Part shown: one piece after another, positions 40,545 to 48,185 of the stretch | Numbering within the stretch: the stretch's first letter is position 1 | Layout of the letters: every line of letters begins with the position of its first letter | Program-made: the position numbers and the translations under genes | The notes under the pieces: model-generated | Database searches by the model: none | What the model was told of the DNA's origin: nothing | What the model saw: only the letters and a program-made list of their open reading frames with translations | Assembly (NCBI GenBank): GCA_029555965.1 | Contig: JAKQHY010000028.1 | Coordinates: 1-48,185 of the forward strand | Length of the DNA stretch: 48,185 nt | Origin: Chloroflexota bacterium | GTDB lineage: Bacteria; Chloroflexota; Anaerolineae; B4-G1; SLSP01 | Reading direction: 5' to 3'

Positions 40545-42119
40545 TCACGAAGGCAGCGCGCTCTTGGTGGCCGGAATGATCAATTCCACGGTTGTGCCCT
40601 TTCTCGGCGCGGAGTGGACGGTGAGGGCGCCGCCGAGTTTTTCGGCGCGCTCGCGCATGCTGTCCAGCCCGATCCCGCCGGTGTCGCCGCCGGACGCCGC
40701 CGCGGTCGTCTCGTCGAGGTTGAAGCCCTTGCCGTTGTCCGTGATGGTCAGGGCGATGGCGGCCTCGCCGGGCGGCGGCGCTTCGTCGGTGCGAATCCGC
40801 ACGGTGATGACGGTCGCCGCTGCGTGTTTGAGCGCGTTGTTCAGCGCTTCCTGCGCGATGCGATACAGTTCCTCCTCCATCTGCTCTGGGAATACCATGA
40901 CGCCTTCCAGCAGCAGGTGCGTTTCCACCCCGGCGCGCTTTTCGACGGTATCGAGCCGCTGTTGCAGCGCCCCCACCAGCCCGACGTGCTTGAGCGCCAG
41001 CGGGCGCAGTTCGTAGACCAGCAGCCGCATCTCTTTGAGCGCCTGCTGATCAATTTCGCTGAGCCGCGTCAGCGCCTCCTCGACGCGCGCCAGGTCGCCG
41101 CTGCGCGCCAGCCGCCGCGCCGCCTCCGTGAGCAGCGTCAGGCTATACAGCGATTGCGTGACCGAGTCGTGCAGCTCGCGCGCCAACCGCTGCCGCTCGC
41201 GGATGACAGCAAGTTGTTCAGCCTGCCGGTACAGGCGCGCGTTCTCCAACGCCAGCCCGGTGAGGTCGGCGAAACCCGTGATCAGACGCACGTCCTCCTC
41301 GGTGTAGCCTTCCGGCAGGGCGCGTTCCAGCGCGATCAATCCGACGACTTCTTCCCCCACCCAAAGCGGCGCGCCCAGCCAGCCGTGGGCGTGGGAAAAG
41401 GCGGGATACGCGGCGTGGGCCTGATCCAGGTTGAGGGTTTCCTCTTGGGTGATCACATGCCAATGGGGGTAGGTCGGCTCAAAGGGGACGCCGGGGCCTA
41501 GCCCCGCGCCTTCCGCTGCAACAATGTGGAGTGCGCCTTCTTGCAGCAGTTGGATGGTAGCGTTCGTGCAGGAAATCACCCGGCACAGTTGATCGAGGAT
41601 GCTGGGCAGCACCTCGTTCAGTTCGAGCGAAGAGCTGACGACGGCGGCCACTTGCAAGAGTGTGTCGGCCTGCTGCCGGCGAGCGCGCTCGGCGCTGTAG
41701 CGGTGGGCGTTGTGGATGGCCTCGCCGATGGGAACGGTCAGGACTTCCAGCAGGGTGGGGGCATTGGCGTCAAACGGGCGTGCTCCGGCGCGGCCGACGG
41801 TGAGCAATCCCTGATACTGTCCGCCCGCTTGCAGGGGCGCGCTGAGGCAGACGCCTTCGGGGGCGATGGGGCAGGGCGGCAGCGTGGTTTTCGCCCAGGC
41901 TTCCAACCGCGCCGGCTGCGTCGCTGGGAGGCCGTGGGCCGCCGCGAGTCGCAACTGCCCACGGGCGCTGTCCACCAGGTGGATCGTCCCGACTTCCGCA
42001 TCCAGCACCTGCATGACCTGGCTCAAAGCGTTGTTGAGCACTGTGTTGAGGTCGAGGGAAGCGTAGGTCGCGCGCATCACCGCGCATAAGGCTTGTAAGG
42101 TCTGGGATCCTGTGTCCAT
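40545..42119 (-). CDS. GAF-domain NarX/DegS-type sensor histidine kinase
   Basis: A 524-residue soluble kinase: two GAF-like sensor domains (about 10-140 and 155-295), then HisKA_3 with RQRLARELHDSVTQSLYSLT (phospho-His317), and HATPase_c with ALNNALKHA, ITDNGKGFN and GGIGLDSMRERAEKLGG. There are no membrane helices, so the signal is cytosolic or redox/ligand-based. The partner regulator follows. ATG at 42119 is the obvious start. Confidence 0.9.
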   Translation of the reverse strand: MDTGSQTLQALCAVMRATYASLDLNTVLNNALSQVMQVLDAEVGTIHLVDSARGQLRLAAAHGLPATQPARLEAWAKTTLPPCPIAPEGVCLSAPLQAGGQYQGLLTVGRAGARPFDANAPTLLEVLTVPIGEAIHNAHRYSAERARRQQADTLLQVAAVVSSSLELNEVLPSILDQLCRVISCTNATIQLLQEGALHIVAAEGAGLGPGVPFEPTYPHWHVITQEETLNLDQAHAAYPAFSHAHGWLGAPLWVGEEVVGLIALERALPEGYTEEDVRLITGFADLTGLALENARLYRQAEQLAVIRERQRLARELHDSVTQSLYSLTLLTEAARRLARSGDLARVEEALTRLSEIDQQALKEMRLLVYELRPLALKHVGLVGALQQRLDTVEKRAGVETHLLLEGVMVFPEQMEEELYRIAQEALNNALKHAAATVITVRIRTDEAPPPGEAAIALTITDNGKGFNLDETTAAASGGDTGGIGLDSMRERAEKLGGALTVHSAPRKGTTVELIIPATKSALPS

Positions 42120-42154
42120 CGGCGGCCATGATACCGCATTTACTGAGGACGTAA

Positions 42155-42210
42155 ACGGTAGACGGTAGACGGTAGACGGGCCTGTCTACTGTCTACCGTC
42201 TACTGTCTAC
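42155..42210. repeat. STRR heptamer hairpin (cggtaga words)
   Basis: Three cggtaga heptamers are followed by complementary gtctact/gtctacc words. The right side writes the end of the WYL regulator (SRQ and TAG). Confidence 0.85.
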
Positions 42211-43156
42211 TATATCGTTTCGCAATGGCAACGGCCTCTTGCTGCACTTTTTCAACCAGTTCAGGGGGAGCCAGGACTTGGGCCGCGCGGCCATACCCTA
42301 ACACCCAACTGGTGGGCCAATCCAGCGCCGATACGCCAAATTGCACGGTGAGTGAGCCGTCGTCGTGCTCGGTGATGTCGGCCCAGTGACCGGCGTACTC
42401 GCGCACGGCCGGCGCCACGGACGCATCCATGTGGACGACAACGGTATATTTGTTCTCGAAGGGCGGTGAATTCTGAAAGTAATCCCGCACAGAAAAATCG
42501 TGAGGGAGAGTAAAACGGTTTTCTAAGGGGGCAACGGTCAGGATGCGATCCACGCGGAAGGTGCGCATTTCCTGCCGCAGGTGGCAGAACCCCACCAGAT
42601 ACCACAACCCGCCGCGAAATGTGAGCGCGTAAGGGTCTACGTCGCGGCAGGTTTCTTCCTGGGCAAAACTGCGGTACGTGAGGCGTACGCTGCGCCGCGC
42701 GATGATGTGTGTGCGCAACGCCTGCATCGTGGGCGCCCAGGGACGGTAATCCTTCGCCAGCAGCCCGCCGACGACGAGGCTCTGCTGGGCCAGCGCGACT
42801 TCGTGGCGCAGGTCGTCGGGCAGCACGTTGTCCAGCTTGGCCGTCACCGATGTGACCGCGTCCCGATACACTTGACCCCACACTTCCTCAATCAGATGCG
42901 CGCCCATATACAGCACCGTCGCTTCTTCGGCGCTGAAGATGAGCGGCGGCAGCTTGTAGCCGCGCAACAGCCCAAAGCCGCCATACGGCCCGCGCTCGGT
43001 GTAGATGGGGACCCCCATCTCATCCAGCATCTCCATATAGCGGTGGATGGTGCGCTCCGAGACGTCCAGCTCCTCGGCCAGTTCCCCGGCCTTCCAGGTG
43101 GCTCGCGCCTGGAGCAGCATGATTAGTGAAAGAAGGCGAGTGGCGACGTTCCCCAT
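42200..43156 (-). CDS. WYL-domain transcriptional regulator (YafY-type)
   Basis: A 318-residue regulator: N-terminal HTH_11/DeoR-like helix-turn-helix (WKAGELAEELDVSERTIHRYMEML), then a central domain and a WYL domain with RSVRLTYRSFAQEETCRDVDPYALTFRGGLWYLVGFCHLRQEMRTFRVDRI, and a WCX C-terminal part. WYL domains bind nucleic acid or small ligands; these regulators often answer DNA stress or signal molecules. It lies 41 bases downstream of the hybrid kinase, without its own clear promoter. Confidence 0.92.
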   Translation of the reverse strand: MGNVATRLLSLIMLLQARATWKAGELAEELDVSERTIHRYMEMLDEMGVPIYTERGPYGGFGLLRGYKLPPLIFSAEEATVLYMGAHLIEEVWGQVYRDAVTSVTAKLDNVLPDDLRHEVALAQQSLVVGGLLAKDYRPWAPTMQALRTHIIARRSVRLTYRSFAQEETCRDVDPYALTFRGGLWYLVGFCHLRQEMRTFRVDRILTVAPLENRFTLPHDFSVRDYFQNSPPFENKYTVVVHMDASVAPAVREYAGHWADITEHDDGSLTVQFGVSALDWPTSWVLGYGRAAQVLAPPELVEKVQQEAVAIAKRYSRQ

Positions 43157-43197
43157 AGGTTAAGTAACGTGTGATGCGAGATAGGTCATGAGCGTTC

Positions 43198-46100
43198 TCA
43201 TTTCTGATTTCTATCTCCAACATCCAACACCTGTTGCACAACTTGCGCCAGAGCGTCTATTTCAAAAGGTTTGTGGATTATTCCGCAGAAACCGGCAGCT
43301 TGCAGCTCTCCGCTGATCTCTTCGACAGCGTAGCCGGTGATGCCAAGCACTTTCACGGCAGGTGTAAGGGCTTTTAGGGTTTGCATTAATACCTTGCCAC
43401 TTATTCCCGGCATGACGATATCCGTAATAACCAACGCAATGTTGCTTTCACGCCGGTAAATATTCAGCGCCTCGCGGCCATCGGCGGCAGAGAAGACCCG
43501 GTAGCCGAGGGATTCCAGAATTTGGCAACTGACTTCTCGCAATACCGGGTTGTCTTCTACCAGGAGGAGGGTTTCGCCCCGCGCAGGCGTTGGTTCTGTG
43601 GCTTGGGCGGTGTGTGACATTTTTACCATCTCCATCCGGTAGACCGGCAGGTAAAGGGAGAAGGTGCTTCCCTGCCCTGGCGCCGTTTCCACCCCAATGT
43701 AGCCATCGTGCTGGCGGATCGTGCCGTAGACTTGCGCCAGTCCCAGGCCGGTGCCGTGGCCGACGGGCTTGGTGGTGAAATACGGCTCGAACAGGTGGGC
43801 GCGCACTTCGTCGGTCATGCCGACCCCGGTGTCGGCGACGCTCAGACAAAGCCACTCCCCGGCGGGCATGTCGGGCGCCGGCGTCGGGGCGTCGGGCGCC
43901 AACGTGAACCGGGAAAGGGTGAAGCGCAGCTCGCCGCCTTCCGGCATCGCGTCGCGGGCGTTCACGGCCAGATTGACGAGCGCCTGTTGGATATGGTTGG
44001 CGTCGGCCTGGATGATGGCTTCGTCGGCAGCGCCCGTCAGCGTGATGGTAATGCTTTCCGGCAGCGTCCGTTGCAGCATGGTGAGGGTTTCCTGGACGAG
44101 GGCGGGTAGACTCACCGGGCGGAGTTTGAGCATGGTGCGCCGGCTGAAATCGAGAATCTGCTGCACTAAGTCGCTGGCGCGGCGGGATTCACTGAGGATG
44201 GTTTCCAGCGCCTTGATCACATCGGGTGGCAGGCCCGGCGCCGCGCGTTGCTTGCGCAGCGGCATCTGCGCATAGAGCACGATGGAGGTGAGGATGTTGC
44301 GGAAGTCGTGAGCGATCCCGGCCGCGAGCCGGCCTACGGATTCCATCTTTTGGGATTGCACCAGTTGATCCTGGGTCTGCCGGAGTTCGGCGTTGAGAGC
44401 CTGGAGGCGGGCATTGTTTTCCTGGAGGGCCAGTTCGACCCGCTTGCGTTCGCTGACGTCGTAGGCCGTGCCGCGCACCCCGTAGATGGCGCCGTCGGCA
44501 TTCCAAATCGCCTTGGCGTTGAAGACCAGGTGAATCTCATGCCCATCTTTGCTGAGATGGATGGTTTCATGGCCGGTGATTGTCTTTCCCGTCAGCAGTT
44601 GCCGAAAGAGTTCCCTGTCTTGAGCTGCGTAGTCCGGGGATTGGAATTGGGTAAACGACTGCCCCAGCATTTCCTCCACCGCATAACCAAACACCGTTTC
44701 CCAGGCTGGATTCAAATACGTGTAACGCCCTTCCGCATCGCATTGCCATATCAAATCTTGCGCCGTCTCGACCAGGTCGTGATAGAGTTGTTGCGATTCT
44801 GTCAGGCTGGCCTCGGCCTCCAGGCGCGCGGTGATGTCGCGGATGGCGGCAATGTGGACGGCGCGCTCGCGCCATGTGAAAAAGCGCCCGGTGATTTCGA
44901 CCGGGAAAACCGCGCCGTCTTTCCTCCGGTGCATACGCAAGGGGATGAACACCAACTGGGCTTCGACCACCGGCGAACCTTGCGTGACACGCTGGGTTTC
45001 TTCCGGCTCGGCGGAGAGGTCGGTATTCTTCATCTCTAACAATTCTTCGCGACTGTAACCGTATAGCAGCGTCGCGGCCTTGTTGCTTTCCAGAAGTCGC
45101 CCGGTGGCATTTTCAATCAGGAAGATGGCGTCTGATTCCAGGTCAAAGAGCTGGCGGTAGCGTTCCTCACTTTCCCGCAGCGCGGCCTCGGCTTGCTTGT
45201 GCTCGTCAATCTCGGTGGATAGATTTGCCAGCGTTTGTTGGAGCTGCTCCGCCATGCGGTTGAAAGATAACGTGAGGGTGTGGGTTTCTTTGATTCCGCC
45301 GACGGGCTGGATGGGATGCCATTCTCCTTGCGCCAGAGCTTGCGTGGACGTGTTAAGATGCACAATCGGTTGGCTAATCCTGCGGGCGGTGAGCACGCCG
45401 ATCCCCAGACAAAAAAGGATCGCCGCGCTTACGAGGAGGGCGGCGGCGCGATTGTTGGCATGAATTTCTGCCATAAAATCCGCTTCGGGGATGACCACAA
45501 CGATGAGCCAGTCAATCCCGTAAGCATCCTGCACCGGCGACACCTGGAGGAATTGCTGCTGCCCATCTAACTTGAAATCCAATTGTTGGGCATTGGTAAT
45601 GGCGTGATAATCGCCAAACCGTTGGGTCAGCGCAGCGGCGGCCTGCCGGATGATGGGGTTGGCGCTTTCACTGGCGGACAAGCGCTGCCGCTGGTTGTTT
45701 GCATCTGGCCCGGTGAAAAGTGCTCCAGGTGTCGAGGCGGCGACCAACAGGCCGGAACGTTCCATAATGAAACTTTGCCCTGTTTTACCGATCTCCAGCG
45801 TCTTCAAGAAGTTGCTCACATGCCCCACAAAGAGGTCAATGGAAACCACCCCCATTAAATTCTGTCCATCGTCGTATACCGGGCGGCTGGCCGCAATCGC
45901 CATGTCCTGCCCTGTCGTCAAAATGTAGACGCTGCTCCAGGTTGCGCCGTCCTTCGCGACGGCGCCGGTATACCAGGGGCGGGTGCGTGGATCAAAGTTT
46001 GGCACAGTGATTAGCAGATCGGTTTTGTTCCCCAGATTATCCGTAGCGTATTTTTGGAATGGCCCTTGCACAAAATTCACCGTGCCGGTCTTATACAGCG

Positions 46101-46497
46101 CTCCCCCGGCGCCCTCGCGCCCGGCGCCCACGAAACCACCTGCCGTATTCCCAAAATAGATGCTGGTCACAGAATCGAAAACCTGCACCTGTTCCCAGAA
46201 ATGCTGCGCCAAAACCTCTTGCCCCGCCGCCGGCAGCATCCCCTGATGAAAGGTGTTGGCGTTCAACTGATTGATGCGATGCGGCGTATCCAGAAAATCC
46301 AGCAGGTGTTCGGCGATGCGCGCGGTAATCTCACCCCGCAACTGCCGGGCGACGTTGTTGACTGCCTGTTGGCTGTTGCGGTAAGACAGATACCCCACCC
46401 AGCCGACGGCGATCACGACCAGAGCGAAGAACGGCGCGATAAGGACGAGTTGCAGAGGCAGCGACCGCGTTGGTTTAGGTTGTGACGCTGAAGCCAT
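43198..46497 (-). CDS. Hybrid sensor histidine kinase (dCache-HAMP-PAS-PAS-HisKA-HATPase-REC)
   Basis: A 1099-residue membrane kinase. TM1 (about 15-37), an extracellular dCache-like sensor (about 45-350, with DPRTRPWYTGAVAKDG typical of the family), TM2 (about 357-380), HAMP, two PAS domains (about 445-560, 575-690), HisKA with HDFRN (His730), HATPase with NLAVNARDAMPEGG and GTGLGLAQVYG, and a C-terminal receiver with the phospho-Asp in VITDIVMPG. The sensor family binds amino acids and similar small ligands. ATG at 46497 has AAAGGA. It is divergent from the DEAD-box gene and followed by the WYL regulator. Confidence 0.92.
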   Translation of the reverse strand: MASASQPKPTRSLPLQLVLIAPFFALVVIAVGWVGYLSYRNSQQAVNNVARQLRGEITARIAEHLLDFLDTPHRINQLNANTFHQGMLPAAGQEVLAQHFWEQVQVFDSVTSIYFGNTAGGFVGAGREGAGGALYKTGTVNFVQGPFQKYATDNLGNKTDLLITVPNFDPRTRPWYTGAVAKDGATWSSVYILTTGQDMAIAASRPVYDDGQNLMGVVSIDLFVGHVSNFLKTLEIGKTGQSFIMERSGLLVAASTPGALFTGPDANNQRQRLSASESANPIIRQAAAALTQRFGDYHAITNAQQLDFKLDGQQQFLQVSPVQDAYGIDWLIVVVIPEADFMAEIHANNRAAALLVSAAILFCLGIGVLTARRISQPIVHLNTSTQALAQGEWHPIQPVGGIKETHTLTLSFNRMAEQLQQTLANLSTEIDEHKQAEAALRESEERYRQLFDLESDAIFLIENATGRLLESNKAATLLYGYSREELLEMKNTDLSAEPEETQRVTQGSPVVEAQLVFIPLRMHRRKDGAVFPVEITGRFFTWRERAVHIAAIRDITARLEAEASLTESQQLYHDLVETAQDLIWQCDAEGRYTYLNPAWETVFGYAVEEMLGQSFTQFQSPDYAAQDRELFRQLLTGKTITGHETIHLSKDGHEIHLVFNAKAIWNADGAIYGVRGTAYDVSERKRVELALQENNARLQALNAELRQTQDQLVQSQKMESVGRLAAGIAHDFRNILTSIVLYAQMPLRKQRAAPGLPPDVIKALETILSESRRASDLVQQILDFSRRTMLKLRPVSLPALVQETLTMLQRTLPESITITLTGAADEAIIQADANHIQQALVNLAVNARDAMPEGGELRFTLSRFTLAPDAPTPAPDMPAGEWLCLSVADTGVGMTDEVRAHLFEPYFTTKPVGHGTGLGLAQVYGTIRQHDGYIGVETAPGQGSTFSLYLPVYRMEMVKMSHTAQATEPTPARGETLLLVEDNPVLREVSCQILESLGYRVFSAADGREALNIYRRESNIALVITDIVMPGISGKVLMQTLKALTPAVKVLGITGYAVEEISGELQAAGFCGIIHKPFEIDALAQVVQQVLDVGDRNQK

Positions 46498-46519
46498 AGT
46501 CTATTCCTTTCAGCCGGCA

Positions 46520-46548
46520 TTGTCTGAATTCCCTAAACCGATTATAAT
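46520..46548 (+). promoter_or_regulatory. Promoter of the DEAD-box helicase gene
   Basis: TTGTCT (46520-46525) and TATAAT (46543-46548) are 17 bases apart. The start site near 46555 gives a leader of about 90 bases. An overlapping ATTATAAT may also serve the divergent kinase gene. Confidence 0.7.
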
Positions 46549-46616
46549 AGCCTTTCGTGTTTGTGAACAATCCGTTCATAAGCCACACAGGGTTTTTTAC
46601 AGGGTCAAGAGTGCGA

Positions 46617-46639
46617 CTTGACTCAATTCAGTCAAGGAG
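46617..46639 (+). promoter_or_regulatory. Hairpin overlapping the ribosome-binding site of the helicase gene
   Basis: cttgact (46617-46623) pairs with agtcaag (46630-46636), loop CAATTC. The AAGGAG ribosome-binding site (46634-46639) begins inside the right arm, so the stem could hide it. Confidence 0.5.
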
Positions 46640-46646
46640 TGCTTTT

Positions 46647-47912
46647 GTGAATTTTGAACAATTTTCGCTCGACCCGCGCATCGTCGCGGGCATTGAGGCG
46701 ATGGGCTACACCGTCCTGACGCCGATTCAAGAACAGGCCATCCCGGTCGTACTGACCGGACGCGACATCCTGGGCATCGCGCAGACCGGCACCGGCAAGA
46801 CGGCCGCCTTCATCCTGCCGATTTTGCAGCGGTTGACCTACGGTCCGCTGCGGCAAGTGCGCGCGTTGATCGTCGCGCCCACCCGTGAACTGGCCGATCA
46901 AATCTACGATGTGAGCGTGGCGCTGGGCCGGCACACCAAAGTGCGCAGCGCCGCCGTCTATGGCGGCGTGGGCAAAGGCGCGCAGGTGGCCGCCCTCCAA
47001 CGCGGCGTCGAAATCCTCATCGCCTGCCCCGGTCGCCTGCTCGACCTGGTCGGCGAAGGCCACATTGACCTCTCCCACGTCGAAGTGCTGGTGCTGGACG
47101 AGGCCGATCGCATGTGCGATATGGGCTTCCTGCCGGACGTCCGCCGCATTCTCAAGCTGCTGCCCACTCAACGGCAGACGCTCTTCTTCTCGGCCACCAT
47201 GCCCGACGAAATCCGCGCCCTGGCCGACAGCATCCTCCACCAACCCGCCACGGTGCAGATCGGCATCATCGCGCCCGCCCAATCCGTGTCGCACGCCCTC
47301 TACCCGATCCCGCGCACACTGAAGAAAGACCTGCTGCTGGCCCTGCTGGAGCGCACGGCGACCGGGCGGGTGTTGATCTTCACCCGCACCAAATATCGCG
47401 CCCGCAACCTGGCGCACGATCTGGCGAAGCGCAAGTACAACGTCGCCGCCTTGCAAGGGAACATGTCTCAGAACAAGCGGCAGGAGGCGCTGGACGGTTT
47501 CCGGGATGGCAAGTACGACATCCTGGTCGCCACCGACATCGCCGCGCGCGGCATAGACGTGACGGACATCACGCACGTCATCAACTTTGACATCCCCGAC
47601 ACGGTGGACGCTTACACACACCGCATCGGGCGCACGGGGCGCGTGGAGCAGACCGGCGAGGCGTTCACGTTTGTCGAGCCGGAGGACGCCATTCTGGTGC
47701 GCGACATCGAAAAAGTGCTGAAGGAGCGCATCGAGCGCCGCCGCTTGCCCGATTTTGACTACGGCGACTTCTCCCCGGAGGACTGGGGCCGCGTCCCCGC
47801 GCCGCGTCAACCGCGCCCCGCGCCCGCCCCGCAGCGCCGGCGCGATAGGAATGTAGATCGCCGCCCCGACCCCGTGCGCGCCTCACAGCGGCGCAAACCG
47901 CAACCACAATAA
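46647..47912 (+). CDS. DEAD-box ATP-dependent RNA helicase
   Basis: A 421-residue RNA helicase from GTG at 46647 (AAGGAG eight bases upstream). Q motif FEQFSLDPRIVAGIEAMGYTVLTPIQEQAIP, Walker A AQTGTGKT, PTRELADQ, DEAD in VLDEADRMCDMGF, SAT in FSATMP, and HRIGRTGR. The tail is Pro/Arg-rich (about 375-421), like RhlE-type proteins, and probably binds RNA. The frame is open to 46557, but an upstream start would cross the hairpin leader. Such helicases aid ribosome assembly and cold growth. Confidence 0.93.
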   Translation: MNFEQFSLDPRIVAGIEAMGYTVLTPIQEQAIPVVLTGRDILGIAQTGTGKTAAFILPILQRLTYGPLRQVRALIVAPTRELADQIYDVSVALGRHTKVRSAAVYGGVGKGAQVAALQRGVEILIACPGRLLDLVGEGHIDLSHVEVLVLDEADRMCDMGFLPDVRRILKLLPTQRQTLFFSATMPDEIRALADSILHQPATVQIGIIAPAQSVSHALYPIPRTLKKDLLLALLERTATGRVLIFTRTKYRARNLAHDLAKRKYNVAALQGNMSQNKRQEALDGFRDGKYDILVATDIAARGIDVTDITHVINFDIPDTVDAYTHRIGRTGRVEQTGEAFTFVEPEDAILVRDIEKVLKERIERRRLPDFDYGDFSPEDWGRVPAPRQPRPAPAPQRRRDRNVDRRPDPVRASQRRKPQPQ

Positions 47913-47915
47913 TGA

Positions 47916-47948
47916 AGAAACCGGGTTTGTCATACAAACCCGGTTTCT
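47916..47948. terminator. 15-bp perfect bidirectional terminator
   Basis: agaaaccgggtttgt (47916-47930) pairs exactly with 47934-47948, loop CAT, between the convergent helicase and metK genes. Confidence 0.85.
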
Positions 47949-47962
47949 CTATTCACAGTCGT

Positions 47963-48185
47963 CTACAGCCCGGCTGCTTTGCGCAGCGCCGCAGCCTTGT
48001 CCGTCTGCTCCCACGGCGCTTCGATGTCGTCGCGCCCGAAGTGCCCGTAGGCCGCCGTCGCCTGGAAGATCGGGCGGCGCAGCTTCAAGTCGCGGATGAT
48101 GGCCGCCGGGCGCATGTCGAAGTGCTCATGGATGAGCGCCACGATCTTGTCGTCCGCAATCTTGCCCGTGCCGAACGTCTCCACC
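47963..48185 (-). CDS. metK: S-adenosylmethionine synthetase, C-terminal end (cut by window)
   Basis: Only the last 74 or so residues are in the window: [70 protein letters not shown]. The [16 protein letters not shown] segment is the C-terminal hallmark of MetK. The frame is still open at the window edge. Confidence 0.93.
   Translation of the reverse strand, partial: VETFGTGKIADDKIVALIHEHFDMRPAAIIRDLKLRRPIFQATAAYGHFGRDDIEAPWEQTDKAAALRKAAGL

Overview
The window is about 48 kb of a GC-rich bacterial chromosome. Gene content suggests a Chloroflexota (Anaerolineae-like) organism: a 2-oxoacid:ferredoxin oxidoreductase beside a Na+-pumping biotin decarboxylase, UbiE/MenG, a MalT-like LuxR regulator, WYL and NarL-type signalling, and tandem Lnt/nitrilase-like membrane proteins. 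This placement is inferred from gene content only; there is no rRNA or tRNA in the window to confirm it.

Layout. 1-1.7 kb: 3' part of priA (+), separated by a perfect 17-bp hairpin from a long minus-strand block. 1.7-10.3 kb (minus, read right to left): ubiE/menG, mmdA-like carboxyltransferase, OadG-like anchor, biotin carrier, GNAT acetyltransferase, oadB-like Na+ pump, then ferredoxin, alpha, beta and gamma subunits of a 2-oxoacid:ferredoxin oxidoreductase. Together these would oxidise a 2-oxoacid with ferredoxin reduction and couple decarboxylation of a CoA-thioester or oxoacid to Na+ export. 10.5-15.7 kb (minus): an anchored beta-rich protein, a PyrD/PyrK-like pair behind a dihydrolipoyl dehydrogenase, a Nif3-like protein and a DUF3592-like protein. 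15.8-22.7 kb: a visibly AT-richer minus-strand island of small membrane proteins, a methyltransferase, a hydrolase, a frameshifted mntP, a TolB-like lipoprotein and a frameshifted TPR/SleB-like gene, with attC-like imperfect palindromes between several genes. 22.7-24.2 kb: cmk and an RsuA/RluB-type pseudouridine synthase. 24.36-25.78 kb: an ISAs1-family insertion sequence abutting a related MITE-like element. 25.9-30.3 kb (+): a Na,K-ATPase-like (P2C) cation pump and two TrkA/RCK proteins. 30.4-33.5 kb: two Lnt/nitrilase paralogues, one lacking the catalytic Glu. 33.7-36.4 kb: MalT-like regulator. 36.6-39.0 kb: lysine 2,3-aminomutase and a Ddl-like ATP-grasp ligase. 39.2-46.5 kb: signalling cluster (lone receiver, NarL-type regulator plus GAF histidine kinase, WYL regulator, hybrid dCache/PAS kinase). 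46.5-48.2 kb: DEAD-box helicase (+) and the 3' end of metK (-).

The most striking feature is not a gene. Almost every junction between native genes carries arrays of degenerate 7-8 nt tandem words (types gagtaat, ggagtta, acggaat, cgtagtc, gactgag, cggtaga, cagcgaat), usually followed by complementary words so that the junction folds into a hairpin. They resemble the short tandemly repeated repetitive (STRR) heptamers known from heterocystous cyanobacteria. They supply the stop codons of at least nine genes, are expressed inside one protein, have been interrupted by a 134-bp MITE-like insertion, and are absent from the AT-rich island.
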